NCBI RefSeq assembly: GCF_002964575.1
Contig: NZ_POQQ01000076.1
Span: 28,591-92,590 of the forward strand
From: Streptococcus suis
GTDB taxonomy: Bacteria; Bacillota; Bacilli; Lactobacillales; Streptococcaceae
Length of the DNA: 64,000 nt
Reading direction: 5' to 3'
Below the pieces are notes generated by a model that saw only the letters and a list, made by a program, of their open reading frames with translations, ran no database searches and was not told where the DNA came from. Within the stretch, counting starts at the first letter, position 1. Every line of letters begins with the position of its first letter. This document shows, piece by piece, positions 36,833-47,960 of this stretch. Made by a program: the position numbers and the translations under genes.

Positions 36833-36857
36833 ATGGAATGGAACATAGAATGAAAGA

Positions 36858-37601
36858 TTATCCAAGGAAACGTTGTAGGAATTCGCGGGTCCGCTCTTCT
36901 TGTGGATTTTCAAAGATTTGTTGTGGAGTGCCTTCTTCAGCGATGACGCCCTTGTCCATAAAGATGACGCGATCTGAAACATCGCGGGCAAATTCCATTT
37001 CATGCGTAACGATGATCATAGTCAAGCCAGACTTGGCAAGATCTTGCATGGTTTTGAGCACCTCTCCGACCATTTCAGGGTCAAGGGCTGAAGTTGGCTC
37101 GTCAAAGAGAATGACTTCTGGATCAACAGACAAGGCGCGGGCAATGGCGACCCGTTGTTTTTGTCCGCCAGATAGTTGGCTAGGTTTGGCTTGCCAGTAT
37201 TGCTCAGTCATACCGACCTTGTTGAGGTTCTCTTTGGCAATCTTTTCGGCTTCTGCACGGTCGCGTTTCAAGACAGTCGTTTGTGCCACGACAGCATTTT
37301 CTAAGACGTTGAGGTTGTTAAAGAGGTTGAAGGATTGGAAAACCATACCCAATTTTTCACGATAGGTGGTCAAGTCATAGCCTTTGGCCAAAACATCTTG
37401 GCCATGGTAGAGGATTTGTCCTTCACTTGGTGTTTCCAAAAGGTTGATAGAGCGGAGGAAGGTTGATTTTCCAGAACCTGATGAACCGATAATGGAGATG
37501 ACTTCCCCTTTTTCCACTGTCACAGAAATGTCCTTGAGGACCTGGTTTTGTCCATAGGATTTTTTTAGGTTTTTAATTTCAAGAATTACATTATTAGTCA
37601 T
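36858..37601 (-). CDS. glnQ: Polar amino-acid ABC transporter ATPase (GlnQ type)
   Basis: A 247-residue ATP-binding subunit. Walker [10 protein letters not shown], signature LSGGQKQR, Walker [15 protein letters not shown] and the switch His in IIVTHEME are all present. The start at 37601 has GAGGTG upstream and overlaps the end of the fused permease gene by eight bases; a longer reading to 37667 lies inside that gene. It energises the GlnP-type fusion protein upstream. It could also serve the ATPase-less system at 3259-4871 (inference). Confidence 0.93.
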   Translation of the reverse strand: MTNNVILEIKNLKKSYGQNQVLKDISVTVEKGEVISIIGSSGSGKSTFLRSINLLETPSEGQILYHGQDVLAKGYDLTTYREKLGMVFQSFNLFNNLNVLENAVVAQTTVLKRDRAEAEKIAKENLNKVGMTEQYWQAKPSQLSGGQKQRVAIARALSVDPEVILFDEPTSALDPEMVGEVLKTMQDLAKSGLTMIIVTHEMEFARDVSDRVIFMDKGVIAEEGTPQQIFENPQEERTREFLQRFLG

Positions 37602-39159
37602 GAGGCACCTCGATTTGCATTTGGTTGGCACCAGTTGTATAGGTGTCTGTGTCAAAGCGTTTTTCAACTGCGCGCAAGATGCGGGTCACAGTGAAGGTCA
37701 AGATAAAGTAAATGATGGCAATGACGGTAAAGGTTTGGAAGTACTGGTAGGTTTGTGTCGCTACAGTATTTCCTGAGAAGTATAATTCTACAACGGAGAT
37801 AACGTTCAATACAGATGTGTCCTTGATGTTGATGACAAACTCGTTACCAGTTGCTGGCAAGATATTGCGGATAACCTGCGGAAGAACAATCTTGCGCATG
37901 GTTTGGTTGTGGGTAAAGCCAAGAGCTGTTGCGGCTTCAAATTGTCCCTTATCAACGGCGAAGATACCACCGCGGACAATTTCACTCATGTAGGCACCGG
38001 TATTGATGGATACGATGAAGATGGCAGCCAGAGTGCGGTCAAGGTTAAGACCGAAGGCTTGGGCAGTACCGTAGTAGATAACCATAGATTGTACAATCAT
38101 CGGTGTACCACGGAACACTTCGATATAGATATTGATCAACCAACCGAGAACTTTTTGACCGATAGCAAGAGCCTTGTTGGCTGCTTTTGGAGCGGTACGG
38201 AAGACACCAATTAGAAGACCAATAAGGGTACCGATGACAGTTCCTAAGATAGAAATCAGCAAGGTCATTCCAGTGCCACGAAGTAATTGTTGCCAGTTGT
38301 TAACGATGATATTCCACACTTGTGCAAAGAAGCTTGGTGTTTCCCCTTCGCTGGCTTCTTCAACAGGCTGGTTTTCAATCATCTTGTCCATGAGGGCAAT
38401 TTGGTCAGCTTCAGTAAGAGTTGCCAAGACTTGATTGACTTGGGTGATACGGCTGTCGTCCTTGCGCATACCGACTGCAATGGTCACATCCTCAGCGTTG
38501 GTTTCAAAGCTATCAGTCAACTCCACCATTTTGAAGACCTTGTTGGCAGCTTCGGCTGTTCGACCTTCTGGACGCTCTGAAACGTAGGCATCAATAATAC
38601 CAGATTCTAGTGCTTGGCGGATTTGAGAGAAGTCTCCCATAGCTGTTTGTTTGTCAGCACCTTGGATTTGGTCGATTAAGTCGTAGAGATAGACACCTTG
38701 CTGGGCAGTGATTTTTGCCCCAGCAAATTCAGCTAAGCTAGTCGCCTTAGCATACTGGCTGTCTGAACGAACGACCAAGGTTGGAATGGACGTATAGTAG
38801 CTGTCTGAGAAAGCTATTTCTTTCTTACGTTCTTCGGTCGGACTCATACCAGCGATAATCATGTCAATCTTACCAGAAGTCAGGGCTGGAACAAGACCTT
38901 CCCATTTTGTTTTAACTACCAAGAGTTCCTTGTCCAAGGATTCGGCAATTTTTTTAGCGATTTGGACATCGTAGCCATTGGCATACTGGTTGGTTCCTTC
39001 GATAGGAACAGCTCCGTTACTGTTGTCCTCTTGAGTCCAGTTAAAAGGGGCATAAGCAGCCTCCATACCGACTCGGAGGTATTCATCTGCTTTTACGCCT
39101 GTTGCCATAGAAAAAATAGCAATCAGTGTCAGCAGAAAGATACTAAATTTATGTTTCAT
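37594..39159 (-). CDS. glnP: Fused substrate-binding and permease protein of an amino-acid ABC transporter
   Basis: A 521-residue fusion. After a signal peptide (cleavage near VKA/DEY) comes a type 3 solute-binding domain (about 26-260), then a permease domain with about five helices and the EAA loop ([24 protein letters not shown]). This architecture is common in Gram-positive glutamine/glutamate transporters. The substrate is inferred from the family. It forms an operon with the ATPase. A palindrome overlaps its -10. Confidence 0.93.
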   Translation of the reverse strand: MKHKFSIFLLTLIAIFSMATGVKADEYLRVGMEAAYAPFNWTQEDNSNGAVPIEGTNQYANGYDVQIAKKIAESLDKELLVVKTKWEGLVPALTSGKIDMIIAGMSPTEERKKEIAFSDSYYTSIPTLVVRSDSQYAKATSLAEFAGAKITAQQGVYLYDLIDQIQGADKQTAMGDFSQIRQALESGIIDAYVSERPEGRTAEAANKVFKMVELTDSFETNAEDVTIAVGMRKDDSRITQVNQVLATLTEADQIALMDKMIENQPVEEASEGETPSFFAQVWNIIVNNWQQLLRGTGMTLLISILGTVIGTLIGLLIGVFRTAPKAANKALAIGQKVLGWLINIYIEVFRGTPMIVQSMVIYYGTAQAFGLNLDRTLAAIFIVSINTGAYMSEIVRGGIFAVDKGQFEAATALGFTHNQTMRKIVLPQVIRNILPATGNEFVINIKDTSVLNVISVVELYFSGNTVATQTYQYFQTFTVIAIIYFILTFTVTRILRAVEKRFDTDTYTTGANQMQIEVPHD

Positions 39160-39173
39160 GATTTCTCCTTATT

Positions 39174-39210
39174 AAATGGTATTACACCATTTTATTAAAA
39201 ATTCTGACAA
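39174..39210 (-). promoter_or_regulatory. Promoter and overlapping palindrome of the glnP operon
   Basis: Minus strand: TTGTCA (39205-39210), 18 bp, TGTAAT (39181-39186). A perfect inverted repeat AAATGGT-ATTAC-ACCATTT (39174-39192) covers the -10, well placed as a repressor operator. Confidence 0.7.
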
Positions 39211-39251
39211 ATTTCAATATCCTTGTACTATGAAAGGAACTTTTTTTATGA

Positions 39252-39257
39252 TATAAT
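39252..39257 (+). promoter_or_regulatory. Extended -10 promoter of uppP
   Basis: TGA followed by TATAAT, 28 bp before the uppP ATG. No good -35 at standard spacing. Confidence 0.6.
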
Positions 39258-39285
39258 AAAAAGACTTACAATAAAGGAGTGTAAT

Positions 39286-40122
39286 ATGTTACTCGAATTA
39301 CTAAAAGCCATCTTTTTAGGGATTATCGAAGGTGTGACCGAGTGGTTGCCAGTGTCATCTACAGGGCATTTGATCTTGGTTCAAGAATTTATGAAACTCA
39401 ACCAAAGTGCTAGCTTTGTAGAGATGTTCAATATTGTCATCCAGTTGGGAGCTATTCTTGCGGTTATGACCATCTACTTCAAAAAGTTAAATCCTTTCCA
39501 GCCTGGTAAGACCAAGCGTGAAATTCAGTTGACCTGGCAGTTGTGGGCCAAGGTTGTTCTTGCCTGCATTCCGTCTATTCTGATTGCGGTGCCATTGGAC
39601 AGTTGGTTCGAAGCCCATTTTAACTTTATGGTGCCCATTGCCATTGCCTTGATTGTTTATGGTATTGCCTTTATCTGGATTGAAAATCGTAATCGGGATG
39701 TAGAGCCACAGGTGACAGATTTGGCGAAAATGTCCTATAAGACAGCTCTCTTAATCGGTTGCTTCCAGGTCTTGAGTATTGTGCCAGGAACCAGTCGTTC
39801 TGGTGCGACTATTCTAGGTGCGATTATCCTGGGGACTAGTCGGACAGTTGCTGCTGACTTTACCTTTTTCCTTGGAATCCCGACCATGTTTGGTTACAGC
39901 GGTCTAAAAGCGGTCAAGTATTTCTTGGATGGTAATAGTCTAAACCTAGAGCAAGGTCTCATTCTCTTGGTTGCCAGTCTGACAGCCTATCTTGTTTCCT
40001 TGGTGGTTATCCGCTTCTTGACGGACTTTGTTAAGAAAAATGATTTCACAGTATTTGGCTACTACCGGATTATCTTGGGTGCTATCTTGCTGGTCTATTC
40101 TTTTATCACATTTTTATTTTAA
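39286..40122 (+). CDS. uppP: Undecaprenyl-diphosphatase (bacitracin resistance)
   Basis: A 278-residue polytopic enzyme that dephosphorylates undecaprenyl pyrophosphate for re-use in wall synthesis. Both family motifs are clear: [15 protein letters not shown] near the N-terminus and [11 protein letters not shown] in the second half. Start ATG 39286 has AAAGGAG upstream; a frame from 39223 would include the promoter. Single gene with its own terminator. Confidence 0.96.
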   Translation: MLLELLKAIFLGIIEGVTEWLPVSSTGHLILVQEFMKLNQSASFVEMFNIVIQLGAILAVMTIYFKKLNPFQPGKTKREIQLTWQLWAKVVLACIPSILIAVPLDSWFEAHFNFMVPIAIALIVYGIAFIWIENRNRDVEPQVTDLAKMSYKTALLIGCFQVLSIVPGTSRSGATILGAIILGTSRTVAADFTFFLGIPTMFGYSGLKAVKYFLDGNSLNLEQGLILLVASLTAYLVSLVVIRFLTDFVKKNDFTVFGYYRIILGAILLVYSFITFLF

Positions 40123-40147
40123 GAGCAGGGGGACCTGCTTTTCTTTT
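40122..40147 (+). terminator. Terminator after uppP
   Basis: AGCAGG/CCTGCT around GGGA, then a T-rich tract. Confidence 0.85.
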
Positions 40148-40174
40148 GTCTTTCAAGCGGTCATTTAGTATAAT
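40146..40174 (+). promoter_or_regulatory. Promoter of mecA-rgpG
   Basis: TTGTCT (40146-40151), 17 bp, TATAAT (40169-40174). It abuts the uppP terminator T-run. Confidence 0.75.
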
Positions 40175-40247
40175 GGAAAGAGATATGTATGAGAATTGAA
40201 AATGAATGGTAAATTTTTCGAGAGCTGTTCATCAATAAGAGGTAAGT

Positions 40248-40973
40248 ATGAAAGTAAAACAAATTAGTGATTCGACCTTGAAAATCACTATCAAAATGGA
40301 TGACTTAGAAGAAAGAGGGATGGAGTTGGCAGACTTCTTGATTCCTCAAGAAAAGACAGAAGAATTTTTCTATACAGTTTTAGATGAATTGGAGTTGCCT
40401 TTAACCTTCCGTGAAAGTGGCATGCTTAGTTTTCGTGTGACTCCTAAGCCGGATCGGGTGGATATTTTTGTGACCAAGTCTGATTTGGATCAGAATTTGA
40501 ATTTTGATGAATTTGCAGATATTTCAGAACTTGGTGATGTTACGGGAATGAGCCCAGAGGACTTTTTCAAGAGCTTGGAGCAGACTGTTCGAGAGCGAAG
40601 CAGTAAGGATATGGATGCTGTTCGACATTTAGAAGAAGTTGAAAAAGCTGAAGAAGAAGCTGAGGAGCAGGAAACAGAGGGCTATATCTACTACATCCTT
40701 GACTTTCCACATATTGATGAATTGATGACTTTTGTTGGGACGGTTGATTACCCGATTGAAGAGTCGGAGCTCTATAAGATGGATGGTCATTATTATATGA
40801 CTGTTTTAATCAATGTTGAGGAACGTTCCAAACGCTATCCAGACTATCTTCTGTCGCGGATGTTAGAATTCGCCAATGATACAAAATTGACCAGACCAGT
40901 ATTACAGGAACATGGAGTGACCATCTTGCCAATGGCTGCGCTTGAGGAACTTAGAAAGGTATCTTTGGCATGA
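40248..40973 (+). CDS. mecA: Adaptor protein MecA
   Basis: A 241-residue adaptor that brings substrates (in streptococci, for example ComX/ComW-type competence factors) to ClpC-ClpP. The N-terminal substrate-binding part starts MKVKQISDSTLKITI; a Glu-rich linker (about 125-145) leads to the C-terminal ClpC-binding domain. AAGAGGT precedes the ATG. Overlaps rgpG by four bases, a conserved streptococcal pairing. Confidence 0.94.
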   Translation: MKVKQISDSTLKITIKMDDLEERGMELADFLIPQEKTEEFFYTVLDELELPLTFRESGMLSFRVTPKPDRVDIFVTKSDLDQNLNFDEFADISELGDVTGMSPEDFFKSLEQTVRERSSKDMDAVRHLEEVEKAEEEAEEQETEGYIYYILDFPHIDELMTFVGTVDYPIEESELYKMDGHYYMTVLINVEERSKRYPDYLLSRMLEFANDTKLTRPVLQEHGVTILPMAALEELRKVSLA

Positions 40974-42142
40974 TTCCTTTCGCTTTAAAATATATCATGG
41001 TTATCATTGCGACAATGGTTGTTGCAGCAGTTGCAACGCCCTTGGTGCGTTTTCTATCCTTCAAGGTGGGAGCAGTCGATAATCCAAATGCGCGTAGAAT
41101 CAATAAGGTGCCTATGCCGTCGGCTGGCGGTCTAGCAATTTTCATAGCTTTTACCTTGGCTACCTTGGTATTTTTGCCTAGGCTTGTTTCCCATATCAAC
41201 TACCATGGAACCTACCTACACTATGTTCTTCCCTTAATTTTATCTTCGCTCATTATTGTTATTACTGGCTATATTGACGATGTGAAGGAGTTGGGACCGA
41301 CTCCAAAAATGTTTGGAATTGTTCTTGCTGCGACTTTGATATGGTTTTTTACAGAATTCCATTTCGATAGTTTTAAAATTCCATTCGGTGGTCCTTTGCT
41401 TATTTTCCCGACCTGGTTGTCTTTCTTTTTAACGGTCTTGTGGATTGTTGCCATTACTAATGCGGTCAACTTGATTGATGGTCTGGATGGCTTGGTGTCA
41501 GGGGTGTCGATTATTTCCTTGACAACCATGGGAATTGTTTCCTACTTTTTCTTACATGATAGCAATATCTTTTTGACATTGACGATTTTTGTTTTGGTGG
41601 CAGCCATTATTGGTTTTCTACCATATAACTACAATCCAGCCATCATTTATCTGGGGGACACAGGTGCCTTGTTCATTGGTTTTATGATTGGTGTTCTGTC
41701 CCTTCAGGGCTTGAAGAATTCAACAGCTGTTGCTGTGGTAACTCCGATGATTATCTTGGGGGTTCCTATTACAGACACGGTTATGGCCATTATCCGGCGT
41801 AAATTGTCAGGACAGAAGATTTCAGAGGCGGATAAAATGCATCTCCACCATCGCTTGCTATCTCTAGGATTAACCCATCGAGGTACAGTCTTGGTCATCT
41901 ATGCCATTTCCTTCCTGTTTTCTCTGACCTCTCTTCTACTTAATGTTTCCAGTCGTGTAGGCGGTATTCTTTTGGTTTTAACCATGGGATTGGGTGTAGA
42001 AGTCTTATGTGAGTTGATCGGTATCTTTGGTGAAAATCGAATGCCCCTGCTCAATCTGCTTCGTTTCATTGGAAATAGTAGCTACCGTCAGGAACGGATA
42101 GAGGCCTATAAAAAACGACAGGAAGAAAAGAAAAGAAAATAA
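40970..42142 (+). CDS. rgpG: Undecaprenyl-phosphate GlcNAc-1-phosphate transferase (RgpG/TagO/WecA type)
   Basis: A 390-residue membrane transferase that loads GlcNAc-1-P onto undecaprenyl phosphate, starting rhamnose wall polysaccharide or teichoic-acid-type polymers. About ten helices are present. The catalytic acidic loops are IDDVKELGP and NAVNLIDGLDGL, and the HLHHR motif is in ADKMHLHHRLLSLG. Translation is coupled to mecA (ATGA overlap). A terminator follows. Confidence 0.94.
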   Translation: MIPFALKYIMVIIATMVVAAVATPLVRFLSFKVGAVDNPNARRINKVPMPSAGGLAIFIAFTLATLVFLPRLVSHINYHGTYLHYVLPLILSSLIIVITGYIDDVKELGPTPKMFGIVLAATLIWFFTEFHFDSFKIPFGGPLLIFPTWLSFFLTVLWIVAITNAVNLIDGLDGLVSGVSIISLTTMGIVSYFFLHDSNIFLTLTIFVLVAAIIGFLPYNYNPAIIYLGDTGALFIGFMIGVLSLQGLKNSTAVAVVTPMIILGVPITDTVMAIIRRKLSGQKISEADKMHLHHRLLSLGLTHRGTVLVIYAISFLFSLTSLLLNVSSRVGGILLVLTMGLGVEVLCELIGIFGENRMPLLNLLRFIGNSSYRQERIEAYKKRQEEKKRK

Positions 42143-42160
42143 GAATCTTTCTAAACTAGA

Positions 42161-42185
42161 AAAGAGCCTTCTGGCTCTTTTTTTG
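42161..42185 (+). terminator. Terminator after rgpG
   Basis: AAAGAGCC/GGCTCTTT around TTCT with a long T-run. Confidence 0.9.
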
Positions 42186-42186
42186 A

Positions 42187-42192
42187 TATAAT
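42187..42192 (+). promoter_or_regulatory. Extended -10 promoter of the suf operon
   Basis: TGA then TATAAT immediately after the rgpG terminator, 29 bp before sufC. The -35 region lies within the terminator stem and is poor. Confidence 0.6.
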
Positions 42193-42221
42193 TAGAAAGA
42201 TAATAAATAAAGGAGAATAAG

Positions 42222-42995
42222 ATGTCAGTATTAGAAATCAAAGACCTTCATGTTGAAATCGAAGGCAAGGAAATCTTGAAGGGTGTGAATTTGACCCTCA
42301 AGACAGGTGAAATTGCAGCCATCATGGGACCGAACGGAACAGGGAAATCCACCCTTTCAGCAGCCATCATGGGTAATCCAAGCTACGAAGTGACCCAAGG
42401 TGAGATTCTGTTTGACGGTATCAACATCTTGGAACTAGAAGTCGATGAACGTGCCCGTATGGGACTCTTCTTGGCTATGCAATACCCGTCAGAAATCCCA
42501 GGCATTACCAACGCAGAGTTCCTCCGTGCTGCTATGAATGCTGGTAAGGAAGATGAAGACAAGATTTCTGTCCGCGACTTCATTACCAAGTTGGATGAAA
42601 AAATGGAACTCCTCAACATGAAAGAGGAAATGGCAGAACGTTACCTCAACGAAGGTTTCTCAGGAGGGGAGAAAAAACGCAATGAGATTTTGCAACTGCT
42701 CATGTTGGAGCCAACTTTTGCCCTTCTTGATGAGATTGACTCAGGTTTGGATATTGATGCGCTTAAAGTCGTGTCAAAAGGAATCAATGCTATGCGTGGT
42801 GAAGGTTTCGGTGCCATGATTATCACCCACTACCAACGCTTGCTCAACTACATCACACCAGACGTTGTTCATGTCATGATGGAAGGTCGTGTCGTGCTTT
42901 CAGGCGGACCAGAACTGGCACAACGCTTGGAAAAAGAAGGTTATGTCCAAGTTGCAGCAGAGCTTGGTATCGACTACAAAGAAGATGACATTTAA
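42222..42995 (+). CDS. sufC: Fe-S assembly ATPase SufC
   Basis: A 257-residue ABC-type ATPase of the SufBCD scaffold. Walker A GPNGTGKST, signature FSGGEKKR and Walker B FALLDEIDSGLD are present. AAGGAG precedes the ATG. First of five genes in the order C-D-S-U-B, the usual Firmicute Suf arrangement. Confidence 0.97.
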   Translation: MSVLEIKDLHVEIEGKEILKGVNLTLKTGEIAAIMGPNGTGKSTLSAAIMGNPSYEVTQGEILFDGINILELEVDERARMGLFLAMQYPSEIPGITNAEFLRAAMNAGKEDEDKISVRDFITKLDEKMELLNMKEEMAERYLNEGFSGGEKKRNEILQLLMLEPTFALLDEIDSGLDIDALKVVSKGINAMRGEGFGAMIITHYQRLLNYITPDVVHVMMEGRVVLSGGPELAQRLEKEGYVQVAAELGIDYKEDDI

Positions 42996-43011
42996 GTCTT
43001 TGGAGGAAGTT

Positions 43012-44274
43012 ATGACCAAAGAAAAAATACAAGAATTTTCAGCCTTGCAGGCAGAACCAACTTGGTTGACAGACCTGCGTCTTAAGGCTTTCGACAAAAT
43101 AGCAGAGCTGGATTTGCCGGTTATTGAGCGGGTCAAGTTTCATCGTTGGAATCTGGGTGACGGAAGCCTAGCCACAAATGATGAAATCGGGGCTGTTCCA
43201 GATTTTACAGCTATCGGTGACAATCCTATGTTGGTCCAAGTTGGCAGTCAAACTGTTCTAGAACAGTTGCCAGCTGACCTAGTAGAAAAAGGTGTGGTTT
43301 TTACAGACTTTGCCTCAGCTATGGACATCATTCCAGATGTGCTTGAAAAGTACCTCGGATCTGCCGTAGCCTACGACGAACACAAGTTAGCAGCTTACAA
43401 CACAGCCTATTTTAACGCAAGTGCGGTCCTCTACGTACCAGATAATGTTGAAATCGACCAGCCAGTTGAGGCCCTTTTCTACCAAGACAGCACTAGTCCA
43501 GTTGCCTTTAACAAACGCGTCCTCATCATCGCTGGAAAAAATGCCAAGCTTAATTACCTGGAGCGTTTTGAAAGTTTAGGCGACGGAGCAGCAGCGACTT
43601 CAGCCAATATTGTCGTTGAAGTAATCGCCCTTGCTGGTAGCCAAATCAAGTTTGCGGCCATTGACCGCCTTGGTAAGCATTTGGATACCTACCTCAATCG
43701 TCGTGGCTATCTCGGAAACGATGCGACGATTGACTGGGCCATTGGTCTGCTCAACGAAGGAAATGTGGTTGCTGATTTGGACAGCGAATTAAAAGGAAAC
43801 GGCAGTCATGCCAATCTCAAAGTTGTCGGACTGTCATCAGGTCGCCAGGTACAAGGTGTGGATACGCGCGTGACCAACTACGGTCATAATTCGGTTGGAC
43901 ACATCCTGCAACATGGGGTTATCTTAGAAAGCGGAACCTTGACCTTCAATGGTATCGGACACATTGTTCGTGGTGCTAAAGGTGCAGATGCCCAGCAGGA
44001 AAGCCGTGTCCTCATGCTGTCTGATAAAGCTCGCTCGGATGCCAATCCAATTCTACTTATCGATGAGAATGAGGTCACAGCTGGACACGCAGCCTCAATC
44101 GGTCAGGTGGATCCAGAAGATATGTACTACCTCATGAGTCGTGGCCTGGACCGAGAAACTGCTGAACGCTTGGTTGTTCGTGGTTTCCTTGGCGCAGTCA
44201 TTACCGAAATTCCTGTCAAGGAAGTTCGTGACCAACTGATTGCCGTGATTGAAGAAAAACTAACAAAGAGATAA
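43012..44274 (+). CDS. sufD: Fe-S assembly scaffold protein SufD
   Basis: A 420-residue beta-helix scaffold protein that pairs with SufB and SufC. Start ATG 43012 is chosen for GGAGG at 43002-43006; an in-frame ATG at 42985 lies inside sufC and lacks a site. The C-terminal pattern [21 protein letters not shown] is shared with SufB. It lies between sufC and sufS with short gaps. Confidence 0.95.
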   Translation: MTKEKIQEFSALQAEPTWLTDLRLKAFDKIAELDLPVIERVKFHRWNLGDGSLATNDEIGAVPDFTAIGDNPMLVQVGSQTVLEQLPADLVEKGVVFTDFASAMDIIPDVLEKYLGSAVAYDEHKLAAYNTAYFNASAVLYVPDNVEIDQPVEALFYQDSTSPVAFNKRVLIIAGKNAKLNYLERFESLGDGAAATSANIVVEVIALAGSQIKFAAIDRLGKHLDTYLNRRGYLGNDATIDWAIGLLNEGNVVADLDSELKGNGSHANLKVVGLSSGRQVQGVDTRVTNYGHNSVGHILQHGVILESGTLTFNGIGHIVRGAKGADAQQESRVLMLSDKARSDANPILLIDENEVTAGHAASIGQVDPEDMYYLMSRGLDRETAERLVVRGFLGAVITEIPVKEVRDQLIAVIEEKLTKR

Positions 44275-45928
<1,654 letters not shown>

Positions 45929-46064
45929 GCACCATCGAATAAACAAAAATGAAAATCATACAGAAAGGATTGTTCAGTTTCTGATTGGAATTGAACAGGC
46001 CCAGCAAGCATTGAAGAGAGCGTAACTGCTATTTTCATACTTTTTGGGCTTAGTATCTTATATT
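45929..46064 (+). repeat. Repeat-derived leader in front of sufB
   Basis: An 8-bp stem ATGAAAAT (45949-45956)/ATTTTCAT (46031-46038) encloses ACAGAAAGGA and a TGTTCA (45971-45976)/TGAACA (45992-45997) hairpin followed by GGCCCA. The element ends CTTAGTATCTTATAT, identical over 15 bases to the end of the dnaJ leader, and runs straight into the sufB ATG with no Shine-Dalgarno site. This makes it a shorter relative of the element at 148-454. Confidence 0.65.
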
Positions 46065-47480
46065 ATGTCAGAAGAAAGAATTGAACCAACCCCGATTGAC
46101 CTTGGGGAATACAAATTCGGTTTCCATGACGAGAACGTGGAACTGGTGGCTTCGACTGGTAAGGGTTTGAACGAAGAAGTCATTCGTGAAATGTCCCGTA
46201 TCAAAGGCGAGCCTGAATGGATGTTGGAATTCCGTTTGAAGTCCTATGAAACCTTCAAGAAAATGCCTATGCAGACCTGGGGAGCCGACTTGTCTGAACT
46301 GGATTTTGATGATATTGTTTACTATCAAAAACCGTCTGATAAGCCAGCACGTAGCTGGGATGATGTACCAGAAAAAATCAAGGAAACCTTTGAACGCATC
46401 GGTATTCCAGAAGCTGAGCGTGCCTACCTGGCAGGAGCTTCTGCCCAGTACGAATCAGAAGTGGTTTACCACAATATGAAAGAAGAGTACGACAAGCACG
46501 GCATTATCTTTACAGATACTGACACGGCACTCAAGGAACACCCCGAGCTCTTCAAAAAATACTTTGGAAAACTCGTTCCGCCGTCAGACAATAAACTAGC
46601 TGCCCTCAATTCAGCGGTTTGGTCAGGCGGGACCTTCATCTACGTACCAAAAGGCGTTAAGTTGGATATTCCACTCCAAACCTACTTCCGTATTAACAAC
46701 GAGGGAACAGGTCAGTTTGAACGCACCCTCATCATCGTGGACGAAGGTGCAAGCGTTCACTACGTAGAAGGCTGTACGGCTCCGACTTACTCAACGGCCA
46801 GTCTCCACGCTGCCATTGTGGAAATCATTGCCCACGAAGGTGCCTATATGCGTTATACGACTATTCAAAACTGGTCAGATAATGTCTATAACCTAGTAAC
46901 CAAACGTGCCCGTGCTGAGAAAAATGCTACAGTTGAGTGGATTGACGGAAACCTTGGTGCTAAGACGACCATGAAATACCCTGCGGTTTACCTAGAAGGC
47001 GAAGGAGCCCGCGGAACTATGTTGTCCATTGCCTTTGCCAACAAGGGTCAGGTGCAGGATACCGGTGCTAAGATGATCCACAATGCACCACGGACTTCAT
47101 CGTCTATCGTATCTAAATCCATTGCCCGTGGCGGTGGAGAAGTGAACTACCGTGGCCAAGTGACTTTTGCTAAAAACTCAGCCAAGTCAATCAGCCACAT
47201 CGAGTGTGACACCATTATCATGGATGATATTTCCAAATCAGATACCATCCCATTCAATGAAATCCACAACTCACAAGTGGCCCTCGAACACGAAGCCAAA
47301 GTATCAAAAATCTCAGAAGAACAGCTCTATTACCTCATGAGCCGTGGCCTATCCGAATCCGAAGCCACAGAGATGATTGTCATGGGCTTTGTCGAACCAT
47401 TCACAAAAGAACTCCCAATGGAATACGCAGTCGAACTCAACAGACTGATTGCCTATGAAATGGAGGGGAGCGTTGGCTAA
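46065..47480 (+). CDS. sufB: Fe-S assembly scaffold protein SufB
   Basis: A 471-residue scaffold core on which clusters form with SufC and SufD. Recognisable stretches are [10 protein letters not shown], the [12 protein letters not shown] region and [24 protein letters not shown] 46065 begins [20 protein letters not shown], the expected N-terminus. There is no Shine-Dalgarno; the preceding bases belong to the repeat element. An upstream TTG at 46044 would give a seven-residue extension and is less likely. Confidence 0.96.
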   Translation: MSEERIEPTPIDLGEYKFGFHDENVELVASTGKGLNEEVIREMSRIKGEPEWMLEFRLKSYETFKKMPMQTWGADLSELDFDDIVYYQKPSDKPARSWDDVPEKIKETFERIGIPEAERAYLAGASAQYESEVVYHNMKEEYDKHGIIFTDTDTALKEHPELFKKYFGKLVPPSDNKLAALNSAVWSGGTFIYVPKGVKLDIPLQTYFRINNEGTGQFERTLIIVDEGASVHYVEGCTAPTYSTASLHAAIVEIIAHEGAYMRYTTIQNWSDNVYNLVTKRARAEKNATVEWIDGNLGAKTTMKYPAVYLEGEGARGTMLSIAFANKGQVQDTGAKMIHNAPRTSSSIVSKSIARGGGEVNYRGQVTFAKNSAKSISHIECDTIIMDDISKSDTIPFNEIHNSQVALEHEAKVSKISEEQLYYLMSRGLSESEATEMIVMGFVEPFTKELPMEYAVELNRLIAYEMEGSVG

Positions 47481-47525
47481 TTTGTGTAGCTCCACATAAC
47501 TAAGAAGCTATTTGGAGCACACAAA
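47481..47525. other. Hairpin after sufB
   Basis: TTTGTGT-GCTCCA (one bulge) pairs with TGGAGC-ACACAAA around an 18-base loop. No T-run follows, so it may protect or attenuate the suf mRNA rather than terminate it cleanly. Confidence 0.55.
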
Positions 47526-47527
47526 TG

Positions 47528-47836
47528 CCAACGCTCGTTGGAGATAGGGAGCGACGGCAGTCGCTCTTCTTTATAACCTTATAAAAATTCCATGCCTTCC
47601 ACGCTCGTCGTTTTCTGTAAGAAAACGATATGTAGCTAGGAGTTCCGCAGGAACTCTCACCAACCGAGGTTGGAGATGAGGAGCGACGGCAGTCGCTCTT
47701 CTTTATGCTCTTATAAAAATCCTATTCCTTCCACGCTCGTTATTTTCTGTAAGAAAACGATATGTAGTGAGGAGTTCCGCAGGAGCTCTCACCAACCGAG
47801 GTGGGAGATGAGGAGCGATGGCAGTCGCTCTACTAT
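47528..47836. repeat. Tandem 132-bp hairpin repeats (2.3 copies)
   Basis: Two full 132-bp copies (47528-47659, 47660-47791) and a partial third (47792-47836). Each full unit has up to four stems: CCAACC/GGTTGG, GAGCGAC/GTCGCTC, CGTTTTCT/AGAAAACG and GAGTTCC/GGAACTC. Differences between copies often fall in loops. No credible frame. Confidence 0.88.
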
Positions 47837-47916
47837 GTAAATTTAGCAAACTAGTCTGGGAGATTAGATTACCTCACTGATGTTGCTCCCTGCAGGAACT
47901 TTACAAGCCTATAACA

Positions 47917-47957
47917 TAAAAATACTATGCCGAGTGCTTATCCGGCATAGTATTTTT
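47917..47957. terminator. Bidirectional terminator between suf and dacA
   Basis: AAATACTATGCCG/CGGCATAGTATTT with a 10-base loop and T-runs on both strands. Downstream of the repeats and just past the dacA stop. Confidence 0.92.
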
Positions 47958-47960
47958 GTA

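Noticed and set aside
38174..38580. Plus-strand open frames within the glnP fusion gene
   Set aside because: Shadow frames of a strongly supported gene on the other strand.
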